Numbered from the stretch's first letter, positions 1-7,353 are shown. The stretch is DNA of 9,250 nt from JBEKHI01 sp050012355 (GCA_050012355.1 JBEKHI010000561.1:1-9250), one strand, 5' to 3'. A program made the numbers and translations. Notes: generated by a model from the letters alone, not told the origin.

Positions 1-193
1 AGCCCGCGGGCTTCCCACCGGGACGGAGCTCGTCCTGGAAACCGACGACGTGACCGCTGAGCGAGACCGGATCGTCGCGGCTGGCTGGCCGCTGGATGAG
101 GACCTCACCGAACGTCCCTGGGGTCTCACCGACTTCCGGATATACGACCCTGACGGTTACTATCTGCGTGTGACGGCCAAGCCCACGTCGTGA
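1..193 (+). CDS. VOC (glyoxalase/bleomycin-resistance fold) protein, 3' end only
   Basis: The last 63 codons of a protein are visible, read from base 2 and ending in TGA at 191-193; the start lies outside the window. The C-terminal run DFRIYDPDGYYLRVT, preceded by RPWGLTDF, is the typical last beta strands of a vicinal-oxygen-chelate (VOC) domain. An upstream stretch, ELVLETDDV..ERDRIVAAGW, matches the beta-alpha segment before it. Family members include glyoxalases, dioxygenases and antibiotic-binding proteins. Metal-dependent glyoxalases carry Glu near the DPDG-YY-L position, but here the residue after YYL is Arg, so a non-enzymatic or binding member is possible. The substrate cannot be told. 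Third-position G/C bias confirms coding. Confidence 0.8.
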   Translation, partial: ARGLPTGTELVLETDDVTAERDRIVAAGWPLDEDLTERPWGLTDFRIYDPDGYYLRVTAKPTS

Positions 194-245
194 GCACCGC
201 AGTAGCTACAGACAACCGCCGAGGGCAGTGACCGTTCCGCGCGCA

Positions 246-263
246 TGACGCCGTTCGGCGTCA
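246..263. terminator. Perfect short hairpin after the VOC gene
   Basis: TGACGCCG, two bases, then CGGCGTCA form a perfect 8-bp inverted repeat (7 bp with a GTTC tetraloop) 52 bases after the VOC stop and 40 bases before the next start. There is no T-run after it. Many actinomycete terminators lack a U-tract, so this may end the VOC transcript. It could equally be an operator for the gene at 303. Confidence 0.45.
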
Positions 264-289
264 CCGTCGGCCGCGCCGCATCGCCCCGG

Positions 290-295
290 TAGGCT
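290..295 (+). promoter_or_regulatory. -10 element TAGGCT of a likely leaderless promoter
   Basis: TAGGCT fits the actinobacterial TANNNT -10 pattern and lies exactly seven bases upstream of the GTG at 303. Transcription would then begin at or next to the start codon. No ribosome-binding site precedes that GTG, which agrees with a leaderless mRNA. No convincing -35 hexamer is seen. The promoter assignment is inference from spacing. Confidence 0.4.
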
Positions 296-302
296 CGCAA
301 GC

Positions 303-2156
303 GTGCCGGAGGACGTAACCACCCAAGAGGCCGCTCGCTTGGCAATGTCCTGCAAAGTGATGGAGCGAGCCACGTCGTTGGGTAGATGGATGGACGCCAG
401 CGGGCCACTGCCGGTCACTCCCGGACGTGTGCTTCGCAAGCCAGACGTTCCGGCCGCCGCGGCAGCGATCGGCGTGCCGGTGCCGGCAAAGTTTCGTACG
501 GCAGCCGATCTCGCCGCCATACAGATCCCATGGTCCCTCGCGGTGGCCCTGGACCTGGTGCGGATCGGCGACGGAATGGTGAGCGCGGGCCAGGGATTGG
601 GCGCCTGGCCGCCCGATGACGAGATGCTTCTGGATGCCTGGTTCGCCAGCCTGACCGCACCCGGCGGGAAGGAACCCGCCGAGACAGACCTGTTCGCGGT
701 TATCAAGACGATGGATGACGGATTCTCGCCGACGGACCGAGGATTCGCATGGGAGACAATCGGCACGTTGCAGACCCTGATCCACGAGTTCCACGCCGAT
801 TCCGGCCTGGTCTGGGGAGCGCACCAGGTAGGGACGGTCATCGCGCGGCTCGAGCTTTTCGGTGTGATCGACGGACCGGCGATCACACCGCTCGGCGCCT
901 GGGCCGCGGGTCGGCTGAGGACCCGAGTGGCCGGTCCCAGCCCGGAGTTGAGCCCCGCCGAGCTCATCGCCTACCTCGGCACGCTTCCGGATGACAAGAT
1001 GAACAGGCAGGCGTGGGCCTGGCTTGACAAGCAGCCCGACTCACTCCAGGCGGCCAGGGATGTCCTACGGGCCGGGTCGTCGATGGAGCCCGACAAACGG
1101 TGGATCGCCTCCTACGTCGTCGAACTGTTCGGCGACGAGGCGGTGCCCCTGTGGCGGGAGATGCTCGCCGACCCAGGGATCGGGCCACATGCCGCCTACG
1201 AACTCTGGGAACAAAATGCCGGGCCGGAGCCGACCGACACCCAGTGGCTGTGGCTCGCGGTCGAGTCAGCGGCGCGGGCGCTCGCCATCGAAGGCCCCAA
1301 CGCGGCGGTCACGGTCCTGCGGGAGACGCTACCCGCGGAGAAACTCCCCGTCGATGATCTAGACCACCGGCTCGCCATCGTGCGCGCGACCGATCACCCC
1401 AGCGCTCGGGCACTCGCCGACGCCATCACCGATTATGTCGCCGAGTCGGGCACCGCGTCGCTCGCGGTGAATCAGGTGCTCCAGCTCAAGGTGACGCTCA
1501 AGCACTTTCGCCCGCCCATCTGGCGGACGGTCCTGCTCCCCGCCGATGCCTATCTCAGCGACCTTCACCAGGTTATCCAGGTGCTGTTCGGCTGGGACGG
1601 CGACCATCTGCACATGTTCTACGGAGACGGGTCACGGTACAGCGACCCGTCCTTCGACCTCGAAGAGACGCTGGACGAGTTCAGCATTCGAGCGGAACAA
1701 GTTCTGGCCGCCGGGAAGCTCAGCTATGAGTACGACTTCGGCACGGGCTGGACCCACGAGATCACCCTGCAGAAGAAGCTGCCGCGATCGCCGGGCACCG
1801 CCTGCCCCGTGTGCGTGAAGTTCAGCGGTAACTCGCCTGTGGAGTATCCGGAGTACGACGAGAACGACGAATACGTCGAGCAAGAGCCCGAACCTTTTGA
1901 CCTTGCGGCGGTGAACCAGGACCTTGCCCAGCTCAGCGCGGGAGAGCAAGGTCACCACGGGGACTGGGCATCGTCGTTATGGAGCAAAAAGCGTGACGGG
2001 GGCGGCCCGGGCCCCGCCTGCCTGACGGAGACCGGCTGTCACTCCCTTCTGGCGCCGGAATGTCGGTGGCGGGTGGCAGAATCGTGGACGGTCGGAGTTG
2101 GTTGCGGCGCGGAGGGGCTCTGGACATGGGGAAGGCCAACAGGCAGCGGCGGCTGA
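303..2156 (+). CDS. Plasmid pRiA4b ORF-3 family protein, 617 aa, with a suspect C-terminal tail
   Basis: Residues about 393-562 form the PRiA4_ORF3 domain: LKVTLKHFRPPIWR, then FGWDGDHLHMFYGDG, then YEYDFGTGWTHEITL, and CPVC at 501-504. An acidic stretch and PFDLAAVNQDLAQL follow. This domain is named after a Rhizobium plasmid ORF and is also known from IS1096-type passenger proteins; its biochemical role is not established. The first ~390 residues are a helix-rich region of unknown function, with TPLGAWAAGRLR near residue 200 resembling a winged-helix end. The GTG start at 303 is chosen because the N-terminus is coherent and a -10 box sits seven bases upstream. After WSKK (residues 560-563, codons ending at 1991) the codon bias collapses and the tail is rich in W, G and C. 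One extra A in the A5 run at 1986-1990 would end the protein at TGA 1994-1996. The natural C-terminus is therefore probably near residue 564, and the 31-base overlap with the next gene is probably spurious. Confidence 0.85.
   Translation: MPEDVTTQEAARLAMSCKVMERATSLGRWMDASGPLPVTPGRVLRKPDVPAAAAAIGVPVPAKFRTAADLAAIQIPWSLAVALDLVRIGDGMVSAGQGLGAWPPDDEMLLDAWFASLTAPGGKEPAETDLFAVIKTMDDGFSPTDRGFAWETIGTLQTLIHEFHADSGLVWGAHQVGTVIARLELFGVIDGPAITPLGAWAAGRLRTRVAGPSPELSPAELIAYLGTLPDDKMNRQAWAWLDKQPDSLQAARDVLRAGSSMEPDKRWIASYVVELFGDEAVPLWREMLADPGIGPHAAYELWEQNAGPEPTDTQWLWLAVESAARALAIEGPNAAVTVLRETLPAEKLPVDDLDHRLAIVRATDHPSARALADAITDYVAESGTASLAVNQVLQLKVTLKHFRPPIWRTVLLPADAYLSDLHQVIQVLFGWDGDHLHMFYGDGSRYSDPSFDLEETLDEFSIRAEQVLAAGKLSYEYDFGTGWTHEITLQKKLPRSPGTACPVCVKFSGNSPVEYPEYDENDEYVEQEPEPFDLAAVNQDLAQLSAGEQGHHGDWASSLWSKKRDGGGPGPACLTETGCHSLLAPECRWRVAESWTVGVGCGAEGLWTWGRPTGSGG
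2111..2116 (+). promoter_or_regulatory. Ribosome-binding site GGAGGG deciding the DUF2786 start
   Basis: GGAGGG lies nine bases upstream of the ATG at 2126. This strong Shine-Dalgarno match favours 2126 over the in-frame ATG at 2060, which has no such site and adds a residue run without coding bias. Confidence 0.75.
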
Positions 2157-3535
2157 ACAAGCAGAAGGAGCGCCAGCGGCGGCGCGCCGAGCGGGGGCCA
2201 TCTCGCGGATCGGAACCGGGACGGGGATACCAGCCCTCGCAGAAGGAACTGGTGGCCTCCATGATCTCCGAGGCGGTAGCAGCAGTCTGCCGCGGCGACC
2301 AGGACGCCTACGGTGCCAGGCTCCGGCAGCTCGCGGATGAGCGGACACCTGCGTGGACGCAGGCGATCAGCCGGAGCCTCGTTGAATTCCTGCGGGTGTC
2401 GGTGACGGCCGCCTGGCGGCGCGGCTGGCAACCAGCCGAGCTGGCCCGGCACGTCGGCCGGGAGCTTTCAGGCGAGCACGTGCCGGTGATCGCGGACATG
2501 ATCGCCGATGAGATGCGCGGCTACGCCGCCGCCACCGTGGACACCCGGTGGGCCGCCCAGGTGGCCGCGCTTAGCGCCGCATCGCCCGAGACCGGCACAT
2601 CCGGAAACGGGGTCTGGTGGGGTAACGACGCCGAGTACCTGCACGCCTCGCAGAAGCTGGCGGGCGACGCCGGGCTGCGCGGGGTTATCGCCATCGCGAT
2701 CGAGACGGTGCACGTGCTCCAGCATCTCGTAGCGCTGGAACCGCTGCTTCCCCGGCCCGGAACTGCCCGGCCGACCGCGCCGGAGCGGACCGAGCCTGTG
2801 GATGAACGGCTGCTAAGCAGGATCCGCGCACTGCTGGCCAAGGCGGAATCGACCGAGTTCACGGCGGAAGCGGAGGCCCTGTCGGCTCGCGCGCAGGAGT
2901 TGATGGCCAAGTACAGCATCGATCACGCGCTGCTCGCCGCCGAGACGGGGCACAACGAGGAACCGGGCGCCCGGCGGATCGCCGTGGACAACCCCTACGA
3001 GGCGCAGAAGACCTCACTACTGCAGACCGTGGCTCAGGCCAACCGCTGCCGCGTCGTGTGGTCCAAGGAGATCGGCCTGGTCACGGTCATCGGCTTCCCT
3101 GCCGACCTGGACGCGATCGAGCTGCTGTTCACCTCGCTGCTGGTCCAGGCCAACAGCGCGATGCTCCGGTCCGGAGCCAAGCGGGACGCCGCCGGGCGAT
3201 CACGGACCCGGGCGTTCCGTCAGTCGTTCCTGGTTTCCTACGCGGTCCGCATCGGAGAGCGGCTGTCGGAGGCCGCCGACCACGCGGAGCAGCAGGCCGT
3301 CGTGGAACAGCAGGCCGCGGCGAGCACCGGCGGTGGAGGCACGGACCTGGTGCCGTTCCTCGCGGCACGTCACCAGGCCGTCGACGACGCGGTGGACGCG
3401 ATGTTCGGCGGCTCGCTGACTCGCGGCCGCGCGGTCCGGGCCACCGACGCGGAGGGCTGGCAGTCCGGGCGGGCCGCCGCCGACACGGCCAGCCTGCACA
3501 ACCATGCCCCGGTCGCCGACGCCACCTCGGTGTAG
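2126..3535 (+). CDS. DUF2786 domain-containing protein, 469 aa
   Basis: The recognisable core is at about residues 228-268: LLSRIRALLAKAEST, then AEALSARAQELMAKYSID, the signature of DUF2786 (a helical domain of unknown function found in bacterial and phage proteins). After it comes a conserved-looking C-terminal domain, with PYEAQKTSLLQTVAQANRC and FPADLDAIELLFTSLLVQA, ending in the EGWQSGRAAAD motif (about 443-451) usual for these proteins. The first 24 residues are extremely basic (MGKANRQRRLNKQKERQRRR), which suggests nucleic-acid or ribosome contact; this is inference. Residues 40-215 are helical and unrecognised. The gene follows the pRiA4b ORF-3 gene on the same strand with its own strong ribosome-binding site. 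It is likely cotranscribed with that gene. No signal peptide or membrane segment is seen, so the protein should be cytoplasmic. No catalytic motif is evident. Confidence 0.85.
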   Translation: MGKANRQRRLNKQKERQRRRAERGPSRGSEPGRGYQPSQKELVASMISEAVAAVCRGDQDAYGARLRQLADERTPAWTQAISRSLVEFLRVSVTAAWRRGWQPAELARHVGRELSGEHVPVIADMIADEMRGYAAATVDTRWAAQVAALSAASPETGTSGNGVWWGNDAEYLHASQKLAGDAGLRGVIAIAIETVHVLQHLVALEPLLPRPGTARPTAPERTEPVDERLLSRIRALLAKAESTEFTAEAEALSARAQELMAKYSIDHALLAAETGHNEEPGARRIAVDNPYEAQKTSLLQTVAQANRCRVVWSKEIGLVTVIGFPADLDAIELLFTSLLVQANSAMLRSGAKRDAAGRSRTRAFRQSFLVSYAVRIGERLSEAADHAEQQAVVEQQAAASTGGGGTDLVPFLAARHQAVDDAVDAMFGGSLTRGRAVRATDAEGWQSGRAAADTASLHNHAPVADATSV

Positions 3536-3602
3536 TGCGATCAGGAGCATCACGACTCCGGCGGCGTAGTAGCGTGAGGTCCTCCCCCCGAACCGGACGT
3601 CT

Positions 3603-3606
3603 GGAG
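3603..3606 (+). promoter_or_regulatory. Ribosome-binding site GGAG of the 2OG-oxygenase-like gene
   Basis: GGAG ends eight bases before the ATG at 3615. It supports that start and shows that the 5' end of this decayed gene is intact. Confidence 0.55.
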
Positions 3607-3614
3607 AATCAACG

Positions 3615-5136
3615 ATGGCCGAAGCTGCCCGGGAACGCCTGGCCAGGTTGCTCGGCGGCGATGAGGTTCCGAAAAGCTTCAGCGCACAGGTGCTCGCGCC
3701 GCCGGACACGCTGCGCCTGGAGGTCGATGGTGTCGGGCCCATCCGGCTTCCCGTCCAGCCGGCCCAGGCCAGGAAACTCTGCGAGGTCGCGGAACGCGCG
3801 AAATTCGGGCACCAGGAGGAGACAATCCTCGATCCGGCGGTACGCGACACCTGGGAGGTCCCCCGCCAGCTCGTACACCTGGAGGACTCGCTTGGCGGAG
3901 CGCTGACCGAGCTAGCGGATGAGCTCGCCGTCCCCAAGGGCTGCCGGCTGGAGCTCGAGTTGCACGCGCTGCTGGTGTACATGCCGGGACAGTTCTTCCT
4001 CCCGCATCAGGCCGAGCGCGGCCTGCGGTGGGACAAGCTCAATCGACTCCTCGCTGACCCTCAACTGGTGGAACGGCGAGGAAATCACCCTGCGGATCAA
4101 GGATTCCGAGGTATGCGCCACCACTCCGACCTCGGCGATGAAGCCGTACCAATCGGAGTACACGGCTACATGGGGAACTGGGGCGGCACGCGGGATCGCT
4201 GGTACCGCCGGGCGGCCATCGTGTTGTGGCCGAAGGAACGTTCCTTCGCGGCCCAGGCCGAGGCGTCCGCGTCGTGGGCGCTGCGGGAATTGCGACGGCT
4301 GACGGATGCGGGGGACATCGCGGCGGCCCAGGCCGCGGCATCGTCGGCCGAGCCATTCTGGGACGCTTCGGTATCGGAGCCGGCTTTCGAGCCCACTCTG
4401 AATGTGGCGCTATCCCTGGACGCACCGCAGACGGCCACCATGCTGCTCCAGCCGTTCCGCGTCGAGATGCTGGGTCCCGAACACGCGCCGGCACTGCTCG
4501 CGCTCGCCGCACACTACGGGCCGGAGTGGACGGCCAGCATGATCACGGCATGGTTCGGCCGGAGCTCCCGCTTCGCGCTTACCCAGGGAGAGCTGCAACG
4601 ACCAGACTGGCTCGCCGCCCTGCCCGCCTTGTGCCTAGCGCTCGGATCCAGTGATGGCGTCGCCGACGAACTGCTCGCCAAATCCTGGGGCTGGGTCAGC
4701 GATCAGATACGGATGTGGCTCGAGCACCCGGCCGTCAGTACCCGCGACACCTATCTGCACGGTCTCGCCAAGCCGTTGACGGGCTTGCTGAGAGCAACCG
4801 CCGTGTCTGGCCGGGCCGACCTGCGGGATTCGATACTGGCATTCCTGCGCGATCGCGCGGACGAGACGCTGATCCTCACGCTTGCCGCGCTGCGAGCAGC
4901 GCAGCCGCGCGCTCGAATGGCCGCTCGCCGAGGCGCGCCGCAAGCACATCCAGAACACCATCGCCAACGCGGAACTGCCAGTCAAGCACCATGTTCTGCG
5001 CGTGGGCAGTCCCCACACCCTGATCCTGACCAAGACCGACGCGCTCTTCGAGACCGAACGGAAGGCACGCCAGCGCGCCATCACCGACCTCGCCTGGCTC
5101 GCCGCGAACTGGCCAGCCGCAGAAGATCGGGAGTGA
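3615..5136 (+). pseudogene. 2OG-Fe(II) oxygenase (prolyl-4-hydroxylase-like) pseudogene, multiple frame changes
   Basis: The N-terminus is intact from ATG 3615 through ELELHALLVYMPGQFFLPHQ (ending at residue 132). In prolyl-4-hydroxylase-like 2OG oxygenases this stretch leads into the HxD iron motif. Here His131-Gln132 is followed by AERGLRWDKLN, so the Asp, the distal His and the rest of the catalytic core appear deleted. The coding signal then moves to the +1 frame at about 4042 (SLTLNWWNGEEITLRIKD, then EVCATTPTSAMKPYQSEY). It returns to the first frame at about 4164, where one missing G in ACGG breaks EYT-GYMGNWG. It runs on through DRWYRRAAIVLWPKE and a helical C-terminal region. It shifts to +1 again at about 4890-4905 (EWPLAEARRKHIQNTIANAE) and ends at TGA 5134-5136. 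Third-position G/C bias follows these switches. An open frame does run on from 3615 to 5240, but its residues 142-183 and everything after about 427 are out-of-frame translation. The product cannot bind iron normally. Sequence errors could explain the single-base change but not the missing core. Confidence 0.8.
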
Positions 5137-5311
5137 CGCCTCCGGAACGGACGCCACGACGGCACCGACTCCAGACGTCGAGTTGCCGGACACGGACGGC
5201 AAGGAGACCGGTCCGCGGGTGCCTCGAGTGCGTCCCTTAGCAACAGAGCCGACTCAACGAGACCTGGCGCTATGTCGTCCTAAGAGATGACAGCGATAGT
5301 CAGGAGATCAG
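5137..5311. other. Non-coding gap before the sigma factor
   Basis: These 175 bases show no codon bias in any frame and no conserved protein segment. The promoter of the sigma-factor unit should lie here, but I see no convincing -35/-10 pair. The open frame from the upstream pseudogene runs into it until 5240 without looking like protein. Confidence 0.4.
5302..5306 (+). promoter_or_regulatory. Ribosome-binding site AGGAG of the sigma-factor gene
   Basis: AGGAG lies five bases upstream of TTG at 5312. No in-frame ATG or GTG has such a site, so it decides the unusual TTG start. Confidence 0.65.
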
Positions 5312-5845
5312 TTGGACAGGAAACAGGCGCGTGCTTTCGAAGCCTTCGTCAACGAGTCTGGCGATGGGCTGCTGAGGATGGCGGTGCTCCTCACATCTGA
5401 CCCGCACTATGCCGAGGACGTCTATCAGGAGACCTTGCACCGGCTCTCCATGCGCTGGTCAAAGGTTGACAGCCCGCGCGCGTTCTGCCGTCGCGTGATG
5501 CACAACATTGTCATCGACCAGGCTCGTGCCAGGCGGCGACGCCCGCTTGAGCTAGGGCTTACCCAGACGCGAGAAAGCGCCGACCCGCAGTCGGGCGATC
5601 TCGCCGCGGCCGTCGAACTGCGTCCGACGCTGTTCGCCGCCCTCGACACGCTGACCGCGCAACAGCGGGCCATCGTTGTCCTGCGCTACTTCGACGACCG
5701 CAGCGAGAACGAGGTCTCCGAAATCCTGGGCGTGTCAACCGGGACGGTCAAGAGCACCGCGTCACGAGCGATGGCCCAGCTCCGCACCCATCCGGGGCTT
5801 ATTGGCCTTTTTACAGCAAACACCCGAAAGGTTCGTTATGCCTGA
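5312..5845 (+). CDS. SigE-family ECF RNA polymerase sigma factor, 177 aa
   Basis: Residues about 11-75 are sigma region 2: FVNESGDGLLRMAVLLTSD, then AEDVYQETLHRL, then RAFCRRVMHNIVIDQARARRR, the core-binding and -10-recognition helices. Residues about 105-158 are region 4: LFAALDTLTAQQRAIVVLRYF, then SENEVSEILGVSTGTVKSTASRA, a helix-turn-helix for the -35 element. Size and the AQQRAIVVLRY motif fit the SigE-type extracytoplasmic-function group common in actinomycetes. It should direct core polymerase to a small stress or envelope regulon. Translation starts at TTG, supported by AGGAG five bases upstream. The stop TGA lies inside the start of the next gene (8-base overlap), so the two are translationally coupled. 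No C-terminal extension domain is present. Confidence 0.93.
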   Translation: MDRKQARAFEAFVNESGDGLLRMAVLLTSDPHYAEDVYQETLHRLSMRWSKVDSPRAFCRRVMHNIVIDQARARRRRPLELGLTQTRESADPQSGDLAAAVELRPTLFAALDTLTAQQRAIVVLRYFDDRSENEVSEILGVSTGTVKSTASRAMAQLRTHPGLIGLFTANTRKVRYA

Positions 5846-6779
5846 GATCAACGAGGACGTCCTGCGCGGACTGCTACGCCGCTCCACCGAGGATCTGCAC
5901 GCGCCGACGGCCGTGACCGCCAGCATTCTCAAGCGCCATCGGCGCCGGCGGGTGCGCACCCGAGTCCTGAGCGTTGCCACGACCGGTGCCGCAGCCGGGC
6001 TTGTCGCCGGTGTGATGGTAGCCGGCCACCGAACAGCCGGAAACGCTGCTACCCCGGCAACCGGTATCCAACTGACAGCCGCGCAGAAGATGCTCTACAA
6101 ACTCAGCAAGGCCGCGGCGGCCACCTCACAGCAGACGGGGCGATATGTCGTGCTGCACGACCGGCAGACCACCCCCTACGTCGGGAGAGTGCAGTCCAGC
6201 GTGGTGATCAGCGTCATCGACACCGCGAACGGCAGTGCCGTGGCCTATCAGAACTGGCCCGCCGAGCCTGGCTTCCCGAAGCCACCCACCCAGCTGACAG
6301 AACCGGCCGGGACCTTCCTCACGGAGGCACAGTACAAGGCCATGACCACCAACCCCGCCGCGTTGCGGGCGATGCTGCTCTCCGAGGCCGAGCAGCAGTT
6401 CACCGGTGAACCCACGAAGAAGGCCTACCCGAAGCCCAAAGAGCAAGAGACCTCTGACGACCTGGTCTTCGAGCAAGCCACGAACTACCTCTGGAACCCG
6501 CTGCTCACCCCCACCCTCCGCGCCGCCATCTACAAGGTGCTCGCCGCCACGCCGGGAGTCGTGGTCAAGTCCGGCGCCACCGACAGCGCCGGCCAGCCAG
6601 CGGTCGAGATCAGTCGTTTCGACAGCGCCGCCCAGGCGGACTACGCAACCTTCGAGAACCCGTCCACTGGCACCACGCTCGAAACGCTTGTTACCAACTC
6701 CAACGGGGTCTACTACCGGGACCTCTATCAGTCCATCACCTACACCAACTCCATCCCGGCTAACCCCTACGGCAGCTGA
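5838..6779 (+). CDS. Single-pass membrane protein, probable anti-sigma/partner of the ECF sigma factor (CU044_5270-like), 313 aa
   Basis: ATG at 5838 is preceded by AAAGG six bases upstream and overlaps the sigma-factor stop in ATGCCTGA, so this start is preferred over upstream in-frame codons that lie within the sigma gene. Residues 1-31 are a short cytoplasmic part (MPEINEDVLRGLLRRSTEDL). A very basic patch, KRHRRRRVRTR (32-42), is followed by a hydrophobic segment at about 43-63 (VLSVATTGAAAGLVAGVMVAG). By the positive-inside rule the remaining ~250 residues are extracytoplasmic. That domain has LTAAQKMLYKLSKAAAA after the membrane, a lysine/proline-rich linker near 195-205, and DLVFEQATNYLWNPLLTPTLRAAIYKVLAATPGV. 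It resembles the CU044_5270-type proteins encoded beside ECF sigma genes. No classical zinc anti-sigma motif (HxxxCxxC) is seen, so sigma inhibition is inferred from position and topology only. Confidence 0.85.
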   Translation: MPEINEDVLRGLLRRSTEDLHAPTAVTASILKRHRRRRVRTRVLSVATTGAAAGLVAGVMVAGHRTAGNAATPATGIQLTAAQKMLYKLSKAAAATSQQTGRYVVLHDRQTTPYVGRVQSSVVISVIDTANGSAVAYQNWPAEPGFPKPPTQLTEPAGTFLTEAQYKAMTTNPAALRAMLLSEAEQQFTGEPTKKAYPKPKEQETSDDLVFEQATNYLWNPLLTPTLRAAIYKVLAATPGVVVKSGATDSAGQPAVEISRFDSAAQADYATFENPSTGTTLETLVTNSNGVYYRDLYQSITYTNSIPANPYGS

Positions 6780-6840
6780 ACGCCGGCGGTCAGCCACACA
6801 GGAGAATGGGGTCGCGACAGGGATAGGGCACCATCGTTAT

Positions 6841-6846
6841 GGAGGT
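6841..6846 (+). promoter_or_regulatory. Consensus ribosome-binding site GGAGGT ahead of ATG 6852
   Basis: GGAGGT is a full Shine-Dalgarno match five bases before ATG 6852. That ATG is not in the frame of the TPR protein that follows. The site therefore marks the original start of a gene that has since changed frame. Confidence 0.6.
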
Positions 6847-6882
6847 AAAAGATGGACGGCGACCGGTACGTGGCGGCCGACG

Positions 6883-7353
6883 ATGCGCCGGTCGCTCGAC
6901 CTCTGGCAAACCAGCGGCGACGACTCGGGCACCGCGACCGGGATGTTCGGCCTCGGCCTCGTGTTCCAGGTGCTCCGGCGCGACTGGGACGCGGCGATGC
7001 ATTACTACTGGCAGGCGTTCGGGCTCGCGGAGGCGGTCGAGGACAGCGGCGATCTCTACGCGTGCTCGGAGATCCACCGGCACATCGGCTTCTACTACCT
7101 GGTCGAAGACGTCCGGCCCCATGAAGCGGTGCGGCGGCTCCAGCGCTCGATGGACCTCCGCGAGCGACTCCGAGATCCGCGGCGGATCCCGAGCGGGCTT
7201 GTCGCACTCGGGCAGGCTGAGCTCGCGGCGGGCAACCAGGCGCGCGCCGTGAAACACCTCCGGAATGCGGTGACCGTCGCGCGCGGAGCCGGCCTGTTGC
7301 CGGGCCGGATCAAGGCCGCGGAGGAAGCGCTCCAGAAGGCACTGGACTCCTAA
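6883..7353 (+). CDS. TPR-repeat protein, 156 aa, 5' end apparently frameshifted
   Basis: The body contains three tetratricopeptide-like helix pairs: FGLGLVFQVLRRDWDAAMHY at about residues 22-41; a second around EIHRHIGFYYLVEDVRPHEA with RRLQRSMDLRER; and a third in GLVALGQAELAAGNQARAVK with HLRNAVTVARGAG. Such proteins are cytoplasmic interaction scaffolds; no enzymatic motif is present. The in-frame ATG at 6883 has only a weak GGCGG upstream. A consensus GGAGGT serves ATG 6852 in another frame, which reads MDGDRYVAADDA. Removing one C from GCGCCGG (6886-6892) would join that start to RSLDLWQTSGDD and give a slightly longer continuous protein. The gene is thus either a truncated but expressed TPR protein from 6883 or a one-base frameshift. 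It sits 103 bases after the sigma/anti-sigma unit on the same strand; a functional link is unproven. Confidence 0.7.
   Translation: MRRSLDLWQTSGDDSGTATGMFGLGLVFQVLRRDWDAAMHYYWQAFGLAEAVEDSGDLYACSEIHRHIGFYYLVEDVRPHEAVRRLQRSMDLRERLRDPRRIPSGLVALGQAELAAGNQARAVKHLRNAVTVARGAGLLPGRIKAAEEALQKALDS

Noticed and set aside
206..967. Long minus-strand open frame (253 codons) opposite the pRiA4b ORF-3 gene
   Set aside because: It mirrors the GC-rich codon pattern of the plus-strand gene; the protein has no recognisable motif and no ribosome-binding site.
1974..1991. Near-repeat TCGTTATGGAG shared with 6834-6844
   Set aside because: An 11-base match is expected several times by chance in a window of this size, and the flanks differ.
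2004..2013. GGCCCGGGCC palindrome after the probable natural stop of the pRiA4b ORF-3 gene
   Set aside because: Too short and without a loop or T-run for a terminator; such palindromes are common in GC-rich DNA.
3200..3982. Minus-strand open frame of 260 codons
   Set aside because: It crosses the DUF2786 gene, an intergenic gap and the pseudogene; low-complexity Ser/Arg composition and no coding bias.
6126..6797. Minus-strand open frame of 223 codons opposite the membrane protein
   Set aside because: Gly/Val-rich antisense shadow; the plus-strand gene is well supported by its membrane topology and coupling to the sigma factor.
6406..6882. Upstream extension of the TPR frame into the membrane-protein gene
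   Set aside because: The residues are Pro/Ser/Arg-rich shadow sequence overlapping a real gene; the TPR similarity begins only after 6883.
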